Positions 46,562 to 58,560 of a stretch of DNA of 64,000 nt are shown in pieces (the first letter of the stretch is position 1; the number at the start of each line of letters is the position of its first letter). Below the pieces are notes generated by a model that saw only the letters and a program-made list of their open reading frames with translations, made no database searches and was not told the origin of the DNA. Origin of the DNA: Cryptomeria japonica (taxonomy: Eukaryota > Streptophyta > Pinopsida > Cupressales > Cupressaceae); the NCBI RefSeq assembly GCF_030272615.1, contig NW_026729310.1, positions 43,443 to 107,442 of the forward strand, in the 5' to 3' direction. The translations under genes were made by a program, and so were the position numbers.

Positions 46562-49500
46562 AGAATATTTTGAAAAATTCTTTTATTTAGGTCAAAATAT
46601 GCTTTTCGTACACGTGCATAGAATGATCCTAAAAAGGTAATTTTTAAACTTTGGTTTCTAGATATGACTATTAAAAAACAATTTGTATCATTATACTATT
46701 AAAATAAATTATATACTTGGAAATTAGACTTTGAGTACTACATTTCACATTACTAGTGTCTTTTAAGATTCAATATTTAAGTGCTTCAAATTTTTAAGTC
46801 AATTGTGAAAAAATCTCAAAAATCAAGAAAAATACTTCCACTTTTTGGCCAAAAAGTGGACTCAACTTCTTGCACACACTCATTGCTTAAACCTTTTCAT
46901 TTTTCCTCCAAATTCATCTTTTCAACATCATGAAATATTCTTCTTGCTTGCTAACACTTCTCTTGCATTATACAACACTCTCTCATTCTTTCTTTCATTT
47001 ACAACACTTTGCATATAGCATTATCATGGCATTCCTACTGCTATAGTGGTATTATTAACATTATATTATTGTCATTCAAAAAATATCATTGTTACTTTTT
47101 AAATTCTCACCAATTCGTTTCACCAGTGTGTTATATGACATTTGTGCTTAGGAATGATGACTCTTTGGAGTTGTTTACATATTGGCTTGATATCATTAGC
47201 TTACTATTTATTTATTTTTGGTGTCTTTTTATCTCAATCTTGTCTAAGGATATGTGTAGAGATAGAAACACCAAAGCAAAGGCTTGATCGAGGCAACCTC
47301 CTACACAATCGCCCAACCGTTCACTTTGGTCTTATCTGTGTATGTATAGGTCGAAAAACTATCTAGAAGGACGCTCTAGAGCTACAAAAGCATCTTTGGT
47401 GACATTTAAAACCACTCCTTTTGTATTTGATCCTTTCTAAAATTTATAGTACATAGTCTTTCATATTTTCAACTATGTATTATATTTTCATTATTTAAAG
47501 TGTTATAAAGATCATTTTGCATCTATGTATGGTAGTTCTTATTTTTGTCCATAAAAGGTACTACCATTTTGCACTATCATCCTAGACCCATGTGTTTTTT
47601 TTAGACAAAGAGTTCACTGAGTTTCCCAAGAGACCTCTATGGTCTGTATTTCTAATTTTTGAAATCTAAAGGGTCTAGTTAATTTATATGCTTGATTGGA
47701 ACACACATTTATTTATTAAGTAGTGAAAAAACTTGAAGGTCATAGTTATCTAAGGCTTGTTTGAGTGGAGGGTTAAGATTTGAATCCTTGAGGGGTTTGA
47801 TTATCCTTTGTAGTGGTTCAGTTTTGGGTTTGATTATCTTTCACAGTGGTTCATTTTGCATACTCTATAGTGTTCTTGTTATGAAAAATGTGTATGAGTC
47901 ATAACAAAAGCATATTACAATGTGCATACACTATCTTGTATAAAACATGCGATCATTTTGAAGAACTGTAAATATCAAACATTTTTCATCCACACATCTT
48001 TGTTGACACGCCCTAATGTGCTATAATTTTTCCTTGTAAATGATATTTCTTTTAATCTATTTTTACTTGTAATTTCACTCCTTGTAATCTATGTGAAATG
48101 CTTGGTGATTATTATATTCTTTGTTCTTATTAGGAAAAAATATCATGTGTTTTATTAGTTCCATAGACTCTTCCATCACTCAAGAATTCACTTTGAGCTA
48201 TATTTATGGTTTCTTGAGTGTTATTTCATGTTTTTACAAGAAAAAATATGACAAAATCATTGTTACTTCTAGATTTGACAAGAAAGTTTTCCTTATTTTC
48301 TTATTTTTTCCCTATTATTAGATGTCTAGTTTGTTACTCTATATTCTTATCTTTTTCTCTTTCATATTAGTTGTAAAGTTATCATATAATGGTATTTGAT
48401 TTAGATATATCCTTGAAGCTCAACTTAATATATCGTAGCATAAATGCCCTTGGATATACCACAAACCCCTTATTGAAACTACATTTTTTCTTTGAGTTAT
48501 CTAGTCATACAAGGACTTGGTACCTTAGAGAGCTTGTAGAGATTTAATCTCCTTTCAAGATAGGAATCAATTTATTGATTCCTAATTTTTTAGGCTTATG
48601 CATGATAAAAAAAAAGATCATGTAATTGAGACTAGAATGAGGGCAATAAGGATGAATGTTGAAAGACTTGGGTATATCAAGCTAGTTGCAATGTTTTAGT
48701 AAGTTAAATTTGGGTAGTTTTAGATAAATAAATAGCCCTTTTCCTTTTCAAGGGAAGTTCCTTAGACTTCCTAAAGGTTATATTAGTTGAAACCCTACCT
48801 TTTACCCTCACAAAGGACGTGTACATGAACACATAATTTTTTTAAGGGCCTGATGGTTTGGCAACATTTAATGAATGAGAAAGTTGCTTGCATTTTATTT
48901 TATTTATAATATTGTTTTCTCAAAAAAAAAGATAAACAGTAGAATATAGATACATTAACAAAAGAAAACCTATCCAATTATAGCTTTTCTCGATGAAAAT
49001 AAATCAATTGGACTAATAGCTATTCTAAAAACTTACATTGTTAGTAAAAAGGAAATAACTTTTCCGATGCAGAGATTCAAGGAATTAGGTGCTTTTCTGG
49101 CATCCCTCGGTCATTCATAGGTAAAGCAAAATGGTACCAAAACAACATACTTACACATAAATTAGAGAATAGAGAAGATGCAATAAAAACAAAGAATTAC
49201 TAATTTAGATGGACAAGAGATAGCATGATATCTACCATTTGTAAACATAAAATTTGATTGAACATGTACATCTTTTGAAAAACAATGATTAACAACAACA
49301 AAAAATTCTAAATTATATTAAAAAACAACCAACACGTGAATTTATATGTTTTTCAAAAACTTAACCTAATAAATTAGATGTAAAATGTTTATTAACCAAT
49401 GTAAAAGCCTAAAAATGATACAAGTGGGAGAGGTCTGTTTCCAACTTCTTATGTCATATTAATAGCAGGTGAACTCACCACGTCAAACTATAAAAGAGAC

Positions 49501-50034
49501 TTACCATTCATAGGCAACTCAACTTTTAGGGGTGAAGCTTTTCCACGATAATGGATCTTTCACGGGGCTGCTATAGCCAGGCTGTCAATTAACGAATAGC
49601 AATCCGTTTTTCTTACTTTTTCATATCTGTATAAAATTTACATTATAATAATATTCAACTAGATAATTACCATTCTTGGCAAAGTGGATTGATGGAAGGA
49701 AACTTCAAAGCACGTAGTTATCTCTGTGAAGTAATCTCAACGTAATCTAGAATTTCCTTGTCTTGGAATGCTCAATTGTATCAGATACTTTGCTTGTGTG
49801 GTTCAAAATCCATACGCTATTAATCACAAAAAGACTTGGTTGATATTGTAGATAAGTCTAGGATGTAATGTGTTGCTTCAACTGTTAGGGGATGTGTCAG
49901 GAAAACCTAGCGTCAGATTCTTCCACTTGAGGTGATGTTTTGAATAGTTCAAATGAAAAGGAAAGAGAGAGCAATGCTTGGTAATATTCTGTAGAGCGTA
50001 TTGACTCGTTGAAGACAATTCAATGATCATGCTG
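46562..50034. other. Intergenic upstream of peroxidase, copy 2
   Basis: As 18751-22225; palindrome at 46838-46859. No gene seen. Confidence 0.5.
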
Positions 50035-50130
50035 TTATATACCACATCTTCCCCTCCTCTAATACATACCCAAAAGTGTTTCCGCTAGCTTTCTCCCCTC
50101 ATCTAGTAACTCTTAGACTACTCTTCTGAA

Positions 50131-51365
50131 ATGGAAGCGAGTCTGCTGGTTATTCCTTTCGTCATATTGTTTTTATCTGTTAGAGCTAATAGGGATGGGT
50201 TAAAGGTAGGTTTTTATAGCCAAACATGCCCTAAGGCCGAGGAGATTATCAATGAAACTGTTGCCAAAGCAGTTAAAGCAAATCCTGGTGTACCAGCTGC
50301 TCTTATAAGATTGCACTTCCATGATTGCTTTGTGAGAGTAAGTATTCTAATATTGAATTTCATCCCTTATTTCATGATTGATTATGTTAGTTAGTAACAG
50401 TGATGGGTGATAAAATGCAGGGCTGCGATGGATCAATTCTCCTTGATTCCACAGCAGACAACGTAGCGGAGAAGGACTCCTTTGTCAACAATCTGAACCC
50501 GGTGGGCTACGACATAATTGATGAAGCCAAGTCCAAACTGGAAGCCAAATGTGCGGGTGTCCTTTCTTGTGCCGACATAGTGGCATACGCTGCAAGAGAT
50601 AGTGCTTACCAAGTATGTATTCTTAACATTAATAATAATATCAGAATTATGTAGCAGTAATAATGGCTTAACATATATTCCAACGAATGCAAATTCAGGC
50701 TGGTGGGTTATTTTGGGCGGTTGAAGGCGGTCGAAGAGACGGGAGGACATCTCTCGCAATAGAGCCCCCATTGAATCTTCCTTGTCCCTCATTTGATGTA
50801 AACCAGTTGACACAAATTTTTGCCACAAAGAATTTGACGCAGGAGGACATGGTCACTCTCTCAGGTACACCTGCATATTTCCTAATGACGCTTAATGAAT
50901 TCATTAAAATCTCTTCTACATTATATCTAATATAAACCATCTCAATGCTTTGCAGGTGCCCATTCAATTGGGGCTTCTCACTGTGCTTCATTCAGTGTAG
51001 ATCGTCTGTACTACTTCAACGGGAGTGGTGGTCAAGACCCTTCCATGAACTGCCACTATGCTGTTAAGCTAAAGGCCATATGCACCCCCTCGGCTTCACC
51101 AGAGGCCGTTGCTTTACTGGATCCTTTCACTCCCACTAAGCTGGACGTGAATTACTACATAAACTTGCAGTACAATCTTGGACTGTTGAAATCTGATCAG
51201 GCGTTGATGTTAGATGATGCCACCTCCCGAGAGGTGAAGATTAACGCCAAGTATCCAACCATTTGGAGGAAGAAATTCGGACGAGCAATGGTAAAGATGG
51301 GTGCATTTGACGTGTTGACAGGAACGCAGGGAGAGATAAGGAAAAAGTGCCGTTTCCGGAACTAG
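50131..51365 (+). CDS. Class III (secretory) peroxidase, copy 2
   Basis: Exons 50131-50337, 50421-50612, 50699-50864, 50956-51365 with the same GT-AG introns and 324 residues. The coding sequence differs from the left copy by one silent change in codon 3 (GCA/GCG) and one replacement near the signal-peptide cleavage site (RANGDGLK to RANRDGLK). All catalytic motifs ([18 protein letters not shown]) are intact. The promoter TATA-like TTATATA is at 50035-50041. If the duplication is an assembly artefact, this is the second allele of the same gene and not a paralogue. Confidence 0.96.
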
Positions 51366-53599
51366 CGGATTCCTGCGCCCTAAGGAGAGTTTAAAGTTGC
51401 TTGACATTTTTTTTTTAAACATTTCTGGTAAATTGTGTTAGAAAATGTGATTTATTCCTCACATTTTTTATTATCAATATATTAATGATGATGGAAGGTC
51501 AAGTCATGTCATATTGTGGAGTAAAAGTGAGGAGAATAACTAAGGTTAAATTAAACTTAGAAATATGGGAACAAGTCTAAGTACAAGCCATGTCTTATTG
51601 TATAAGGCCATGTCAAATGAAATCAGAAGATTGCAGAACAAGTCATTCATGCATGCCATGTCATATTATACAAGTCAAGTCAAGTCAAATTAGATTAAAG
51701 ACTAAATTTCAAGTCATGTTAGAAGCTTAAAGTACAAATCATGAGTTAATGTCATATCACGTAGCAAGTTAAGTAGGAAACTTGAAGGTAAAATTATGTG
51801 TATTCTTCTACCTTGTTTTCCCTTTAAAGTATTATTCTCTTTCATTTGTTTCTTTATTTCATTTCATTTTGAACAACATTCTCATCCTTAAAAAGCATAG
51901 ACCTCTTTTGTACAAATAGTTTGATTGTATTGTTTGTTTTTTTAAATCAAAAATATCTATTTTGTGTCTTTGTTATGATAAAAAATTTGAAAATTGTCTT
52001 TAGAAAAATTTCAGAAAAAATCATTTTGTGCCCTTGTTATTGACAAATAAGTGTTAATTCAAATATTATTTCACTAGTAATTTCTTATTCATATTTGAAG
52101 CAAAAGGGCACTTTTTTTTTTCAAATTCCTAATAATAAAAAAATAGAAAATTTGAGCTTCCATTAATGAGCATTGAAGAAAATTGTTGCCTTTTATATAA
52201 TTTAATATATATATAGTTAAAAAACAAAATTGAATGTTGGAATTGAATTTGTTTTGGAATTGGGTATTTCATATCTTCTCCATGGAATTTAATTGTGAAT
52301 AATTTAAAATAATGTTTAAAATATTGTGTCAAAGCATTGTGCCTTGCTTCCATGCCACACTCAATTGTGTTTAGTCGTGAAGAACCTAGGATGGATGTAT
52401 TATAGAGTAGTAAGGGAGTGGCTCCCAACATTTTTCGGGGGTCCAAAGTGGCCCAAAGGTATTTCATGTGGGAGTTTCCTTAATAAGTGATAATTAAACT
52501 TTCATGGGGTAAATAAAATAAATTAAGATAATGACTCCTATGGTAAATCCATAATGCTTCTATAGGATTGGCATGAGCATAGTATTCATGCCCACTCAAG
52601 GAACACTAGTCTTTGGTGGTTGGGTTCCTCATGTGGGTGAGTTGATGTAAACTTAAATCTATTTAATTGACAACATAGGCTATTGCAATGGCACTACCTA
52701 CTCTATATCTAAGATCTCATCCTTCTAGCTATTAGAGGTTGTACTTGATGAATGTATCTATCTTTATCCATCATATGATGGTTATTGAGTGATTATTGGA
52801 TTGTGTCTATGTCATGTGTACATTGTTTTTTCGGCATGTATGTAAACCTTATGCTCATGTGTTTGGCGTGAGTATGCTTATGATATGTGTGATTATCTCA
52901 TAGCATGGTGGGGTGGACCTAAGGGTACCGAATGGTTGGGTGGCATGGAACCACTGTTGGGAGATTGAGGATCTTGGAAAGGTCTTTGAGATCACAAGAA
53001 ATGTTGGTAAAATATTCATCATTCATTTATTTCATATTTTGAAGGAAATTTGAGTTATTTATTCAATCTGTAATATTTAATTAGAATCTCCTAGTTGGAG
53101 TGATTATCAAATGACCACATAAGTAGTATCAATATTATAAATGCTTTTATGTGATTCTATGTTAGATTTGAATATGCATGTCTTTTTTCATGCTCCTTCA
53201 TCTTATTATAATGCTAGATAAAATTAATTTAGAGCACACTTTAACTTGGGTTTAAAATGATCCAAGATTGGAACACATGCAAATAATTTAACCAGAACCA
53301 ACCCCTCTTCCACAATATTAGAACACAAACTGACCAAAGGTGTTTAATTTGGTTAACTCTTCCCAAAGATAGCCACACTACCTCAATTATGTTTATTTAT
53401 TTCAAACAAGATTAATTAATTTTGATGTTGTCTAATTAGGTCCTAAAGAATTATGCATAAATTACTTGATTATATACTAAAACAAAATTACAGAAACTCA
53501 AAAAATAACAAACAACTACAAAAGTGGAACAAAGATATAAAGATGCACCTATGGCTAAAATAAGAGGATTTCTATGTCAAAGTAATTCACCAGGTGCCC
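51366..53599. other. Intergenic downstream of peroxidase, copy 2
   Basis: As the left copy; the 3' hairpin is at 51442-51467. No gene seen. Confidence 0.45.
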
Positions 53600-53872
53600 C
53601 TATCGTGAAATTGTATAAATTGATTTGTCTATCCTGATCTTGGATGAGCAGACTCAAAAAGTTCCTATGTCCTAAAAATTGAGCGAAAACAAGCTAGACT
53701 AGGGTATATAGTACCCATGTCTGGGTTTTTTCTTCTGAATTTGTGATGAAAATCTCTGTCAATATGAATCCCATCTTCTTGTACCTTTGCACTAGTCAAG
53801 CCCCCATTTTTGTATTCATATCTCCATGAATAGATAATTTGATACTTAAATATAGTGTGTTATCTTAACCTT
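53600..53872. repeat. Direct repeat, first copy (segment copy 2)
   Basis: Equivalent of 25791-26063. Confidence 0.85.
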
Positions 53873-54081
53873 AAGTGTGTATAACATTGTGATTAGTAGT
53901 GTCATACATAAGCATAAAAAGGAAACCCTACTCAAGTGTGTTAAAATCTAGCCCTAGGTGATTCAAACAAAATATGTTGTAAAACCAACTCAAAAGAGCA
54001 TGATATGTATAAAGGACAACAAGCAAAAATAAATTATATCTACAAAAGTCATAAATGTGAGAACAATATAGAATCATATCC

Positions 54082-54348
54082 CTTATCTTGAAACTGTATA
54101 GATTGATTTGTCTATCCTAATTTGGGATGAGCAGACTCAAACCTCCCATGTCTTAAAAATTGAGCTAAAATAAGCAAGGGCATTAAGTACCCATGTCTAG
54201 ATTTTTTCTTCTGAATTCGTGATGAAAATATATGTCAATATGAATCCCATCTTCTTGTACCTTCGCACTAATCAAGCTCCCATTTTTGTATTCATATCTC
54301 CATGAATAGACAATTGATACTTAAATAAAGTGTGTTATCTTAACCTTT
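54082..54348. repeat. Direct repeat, second copy (segment copy 2)
   Basis: Equivalent of 26273-26539. Confidence 0.85.
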
Positions 54349-55127
54349 AAGGAGAGGTACATGACAATCATTAGGATATAGTCTCTATCATCTTTCAACA
54401 TTCCTTGAAGCTTCAATAGTTTTCTAATCGAACAATGTAGATAACTAGAGATTTTATATAATGATTTAGATTTGTAGAGCTAAGTGGATCAATTTGGTAG
54501 AGCTTCATTATCATCCCAATCATATCTCAAAATAAAAAAAGATACTAGCTTAAATATGGATCATAAGGTTAGGTTTTGATGTAAGGCCAACACAAATTGA
54601 TCAAATACAAAAATCAATACCATATTTGATATTGTCAAGGAAAAAAATTCAAATTCAAACTTTTATGAGAGATTTTGGTGGGACTAATGAGCTAGGTACC
54701 CCAGACCTACCAAAATTTTCTCTCCAAAACGGAAATATAAGATTCAAGGCTTTTGACATCAGATCCGATCCTAATTTTGTATTTGATAGTGAGTTAAGTG
54801 TGAGATAAGCAATAAATATTTAAGATAGAATAGGACACATCATTTTTTGTTAGGAATAAATCCAAGGCTAAAAATGATCCTAAGTTATCTAGGGGAATGG
54901 ACACTATATCAAGTGCCAAAAGGAGTGTGAAATTGGGTTCACATTTGAGGAGTACAATTTATGATGCTACATTTGGCCCCACTTTAGTAGTCATATGACT
55001 CTACATGAATATGAAAACTAAAGTATAAAAAAGTAAATAATCATGAAAAATGATGCTCGAAATGATGTCAGGAATGTTGTTAAGAAATAAAATGAAGCCC
55101 CAAGTGTAGTGACCTATAATACCACAA

Positions 55128-55606
55128 TGTTAGGAACCACTCCCTATAAAATCACTTTGTTAGATAAATCAAAATTTGTTGGAGAAATTATGAGCCCATG
55201 AAGTTGCACACACTTCAATGGATCAACCAAGAAACTATGCAACCACACATGAGAATGTTGCAACTTGAGCAATAAAAAAAAATGGGGATCGAAGACAAAA
55301 GCTTGAGATTGACCTTCATGCTATGAAATGATATGATACAATGTACAAATGAGAATACTTATATAGGAAGGAGGCTAGACAATTGAGAGTATAGGTAATT
55401 CCATGTGGCTCAATGAGATAAGAGAGTAGGTAGGCACATGTACAACTACCCTATAGCAAAATTAAATGCATAAAACTAACTCATCTCTATCTAGAATGAC
55501 ACCTAAGATAACTAACATGAACAATATTAAATGATGGTACAATGTGGCAAATAAAGCCATCCTAACTCAATTAGAGTAAACAAAATAATTCTAATTTACT
55601 CCAACA
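55128..55606 (-). mobile_element. Putative LTR on the minus strand, complete here
   Basis: On the minus strand it starts TGTTGGAGTAAATTAG (55606), carries a TATA box CTATATAAG (55366-55358) and ends GGTTCCTAACA (55128), 479 bp. TTGTGGTATTATAGG follows, matching the first six bases of the Met primer site TGGTATCAGAGC and little more. A partner LTR was not found, so it may be a solo or partly lost element. The duplicated segment ends at 55338 inside it. Confidence 0.5.
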
Positions 55607-57760
55607 AAATTGTCATGCACACAAATAACAATATTTATAAGAGTTTTGAAATTTGAGGGTAGATATATGCCTCTTATTTTTGCTTCCTTTAATGGAGTCA
55701 TAAATAGGGTATCATTTTTACCATATTTAACTGTTAAAATGAGTAATGAAAATATTTTTAGTAGGGTTACTTATAAAAATAACACTGAGTTGAAAAGAAC
55801 TTGAGAGAAATAATAATAAAATCATGATTCTACCATAAAAATCAGCAAGAAATTTGAAGCTCACAAACTTAAGCTATGATAAAATAAATGGCATGTGTAA
55901 AATTAGGGTTTGAGAAAATATTTCCATAAAAGTGAAAAAAAAATTATATTCTACTATTCATTTGTCTTATTCACCTTTCCTCATTACATAGGGGTCCACA
56001 TGAGAAAGAGAGAAAGAATGACATGTAGATAATTGTATTTTCACATAGGACACATTGCAAAGGGTTCAATCTAAAATCTTGACATAAGACATACTAACTT
56101 TTTATTTATTTTATTTTCCATAGTTTTAGCTATTTTTAAGAAAATTAATCCATTTTATAACTTTATTACCATCACTAGGTGTCAAAGTCGTACATGGCTA
56201 CTAGGGCCCAGATTGGGCACCAAAGTCCAATCTATGTGCTTGAGTCTTGTTTGGGCACCTAGGTCCAAATGGGTCTCCATGGGATTTTTCTTGAAACTTA
56301 GTATCTAGAATTGATAAAATTTAATGATATGACGAGAAAATTTTATGAAATCTTTTCTATGTTATTACAGGTCCCTCTGAAGATGCAAAAATATATATGC
56401 AATCCCATTTACTCATTATTGTGTGATAAGGCCTACTCACTACTATTTGAGGACACATGATATCTTTTAAAGTTCGGCCTATATTGCATTTACACCATGA
56501 TTAAGATGTTATTAAATGACTTGATTTCAATGGTTATTATGAAGTGGTGGGAAAATTATACTTTCACATTCCATCTTATGATTGGGGAGATGATGATCAC
56601 ACTAGAGGACATGCGCTAGATTAATTGGCTACTAGAGCAGGGCATAGTCATGGGTATAGATGGGCTACAATCACTAAAAATAATTAAGGAACATATGTAG
56701 ATCTCAAACAAGTTGTGCTACTAGATATAATGGCTTGCATCAACTCGCATTAGGGTATGTGCAGGATCATGGTGTGCCAAAATAGGCCCTTAAGTGGCAA
56801 TGAAATTTTAGAAAATCAGAGTTATGCAACTTGACATGAAAATTTGAATAAGTTACAAACATTATTTTTAAAATATGTAAGAAGAGAATCTATAGAAAAT
56901 TGAATGTAGTTTCTAAGCTACAAATTATTTTTTGGAAAAAAAAATTCCTATTTGATGAAAATTTCAAATTTCAATGCAGTGTACTAAAATTTCAGGAAAA
57001 AGATAAGAAGTAGGTGTATGTCTGACCACCCTAATCACAATCAAATTATAATATTTTTATATAATATTTATAATATAAGCATTAGACTCATGTCCGGATG
57101 TGACACATATTTTTTTATAATTTTTTATAAAGTAAATAATTATTTATGATTTTTTTACTACAACTTTTCACAAATTCAGAAACTCCTACGTCTGACCACC
57201 TTAACTTGGTCAAAACCTTATGAAATTTTTTTTTTTAAAACTTTTCCCTATAGTAGGTGAAGCTTAGGGTGTGATGCATGTTTCAGATTCAAAAAATGTT
57301 ATACCATTTTAATGTTATGAGTATTTTTCAATCAGTCTATCAATTAGGACTTTTGTTAGAATTCAATTAGAAAATAAATAATAATTATTTATTAAAGTCA
57401 AAATAAGACAAGCCTTATACGGTTGGAAATATGAGAACGTCCTTAAAAATCCCTTTTTTCATTTTATCAATTTTGGCTATAAAAAAAGTCGCGAGCCACC
57501 AATGTAAAGTCTAGAAAATCAAGGAATACTAGAAAACACGTTTTTTTAGTCGACTTTCTAGGCTTGTCACTTGCAAGCCAACTCCCAAAGCAAACCTAAG
57601 CCAAAATTTCAAATTTGAAATTTGTACAATAGAAATTGGATATCCAATTTTAATAAGTAAATTCAATAACTAAATTTGCACATAATTAATCTATTGTTTA
57701 TTAATATATAATATATTTATATACAATATCTAAATTTATAAATATATTAGTATGTGATAT
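55607..57760. other. AT-rich gene-free stretch
   Basis: No gene recognised. The word GTCTGACCACC occurs twice (near 57020 and 57190). Two perfect palindromes stand side by side near the right end (57604-57650). Confidence 0.45.
57604..57650. repeat. Two adjacent perfect palindromes
   Basis: AAATTTCAAATTTGAAATTT (57604-57623, 20 bp) and AAATTGGATATCCAATTT (57633-57650, 18 bp), nine bases apart. Confidence 0.8.
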
Positions 57761-57762
57761 TA

Positions 57763-57800
57763 GGGAGAGGGAGAGGGGGAGTTAGGGAGAGAGAGGGGTG

Positions 57801-57867
<67 letters not shown>

Positions 57868-58060
57868 GGAGGGGAGGGGAAAGGGGGAGAGAGAGATATT
57901 AGAGGAGAGGGAGAGGGAGAGGGAGAGAGAGTGAGAGAGAGAGAGAGGGGGGGAGGGAGAGAGAGATTAGGGGAGAGGGAGGGAGAGGGGGAAGTGGGGA
58001 GAGAGAGAGAGAGGGGGGGAAGGGAGAGAGAGAGAGAGAGAAGGGGGGGGGGAGGGGGGA
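57763..58060. repeat. GA-rich microsatellite / polypurine block
   Basis: Almost pure purine on the plus strand: long (GA)n at 57803-57864, then mixtures of GAGAGG, GGGAGA and G runs, ending in GGGGGGGGGGAGGGGGGAGGGG at the border with the decamer array. Could form triplex or slipped DNA. The Arg/Glu/Gly-rich open frame across it is not a gene. Confidence 0.95.
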
Positions 58061-58560
58061 GGGGTCATATTGTGTCCTATGACCCCTTAGGACATAATAT
58101 GACCCTTTACAATACTATACGATGTCTTTATGGGTCATATGACCCCTAATAACACCATATGGTGTCATTAGGGGTCATATGGTGTCCCAAGGGGTCATGG
58201 CGTACCATATGACCCCTAAGGACAACATATGACCCCTTATGACACCATATTGGGTCGTTATGGGTCCTACGGTGTCCTAAGGGGTCATATTATGTCCTAT
58301 GACCCCTTAGGACACCATATGACACCTTAAGACACCAAATTGTGTTGTTGTGGGCCATATTGTGTCCTAAGGGGTCATATTGTATCATATGACCCCTTAA
58401 GACACCATATGACCCCTTAGAACACAATATGAACCTTTACGATGCTATACAGTGTTGTTATGGGTCATATTGTGTCCTACGGAGTCATATTGGGTTCTAT
58501 GTCCCCTTAAGACAACATATGACTCCTTACGACACCAAATTATGTTGTTATGGATCATTT
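58061..58560. repeat. Array of fifty 10-bp units in unbroken register
   Basis: Cut from 58061 in steps of ten, every unit fits one of two related forms: GGGGTCATAT / TGTGTCCTAA type (GTC at positions 4-6) or GACCCCTTAG / GACACCATAT type (GAC at 1-3). The two forms are inverted relatives, so GGGGTCATAT next to GACCCC forms palindromes. No insertion or deletion disturbs the register over 500 bp. A longer order is visible: GGGGTCATAT-type starts at 58061, 58171, 58281, 58371, 58481 (110, 110, 90, 110 bp). Confidence 0.93.

Larger units (their letters stand above)
28030..55338. repeat. Copy 2 of the ~27.3 kb near-identical segment
   Basis: Matches 230-27529. Marked differences: a 16 bp tandem duplication near 37412-37430, a 2 bp deletion near 41468 (frameshift at the end of ORF1 of the nested element), a poly-A run 3 bases shorter near 34600, and scattered substitutions, densest in the first 2 kb. 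Confidence 0.97.

Noticed and set aside
22322-51365. Tandem peroxidase gene family expansion
   Set aside because: The two genes sit in a duplicate that includes tens of kb of transposons and abuts an assembly gap; allelic duplication is the simpler reading.
57931-58149. Arg/Glu/Gly-rich open frame
   Set aside because: Product of the GA microsatellite; composition only.
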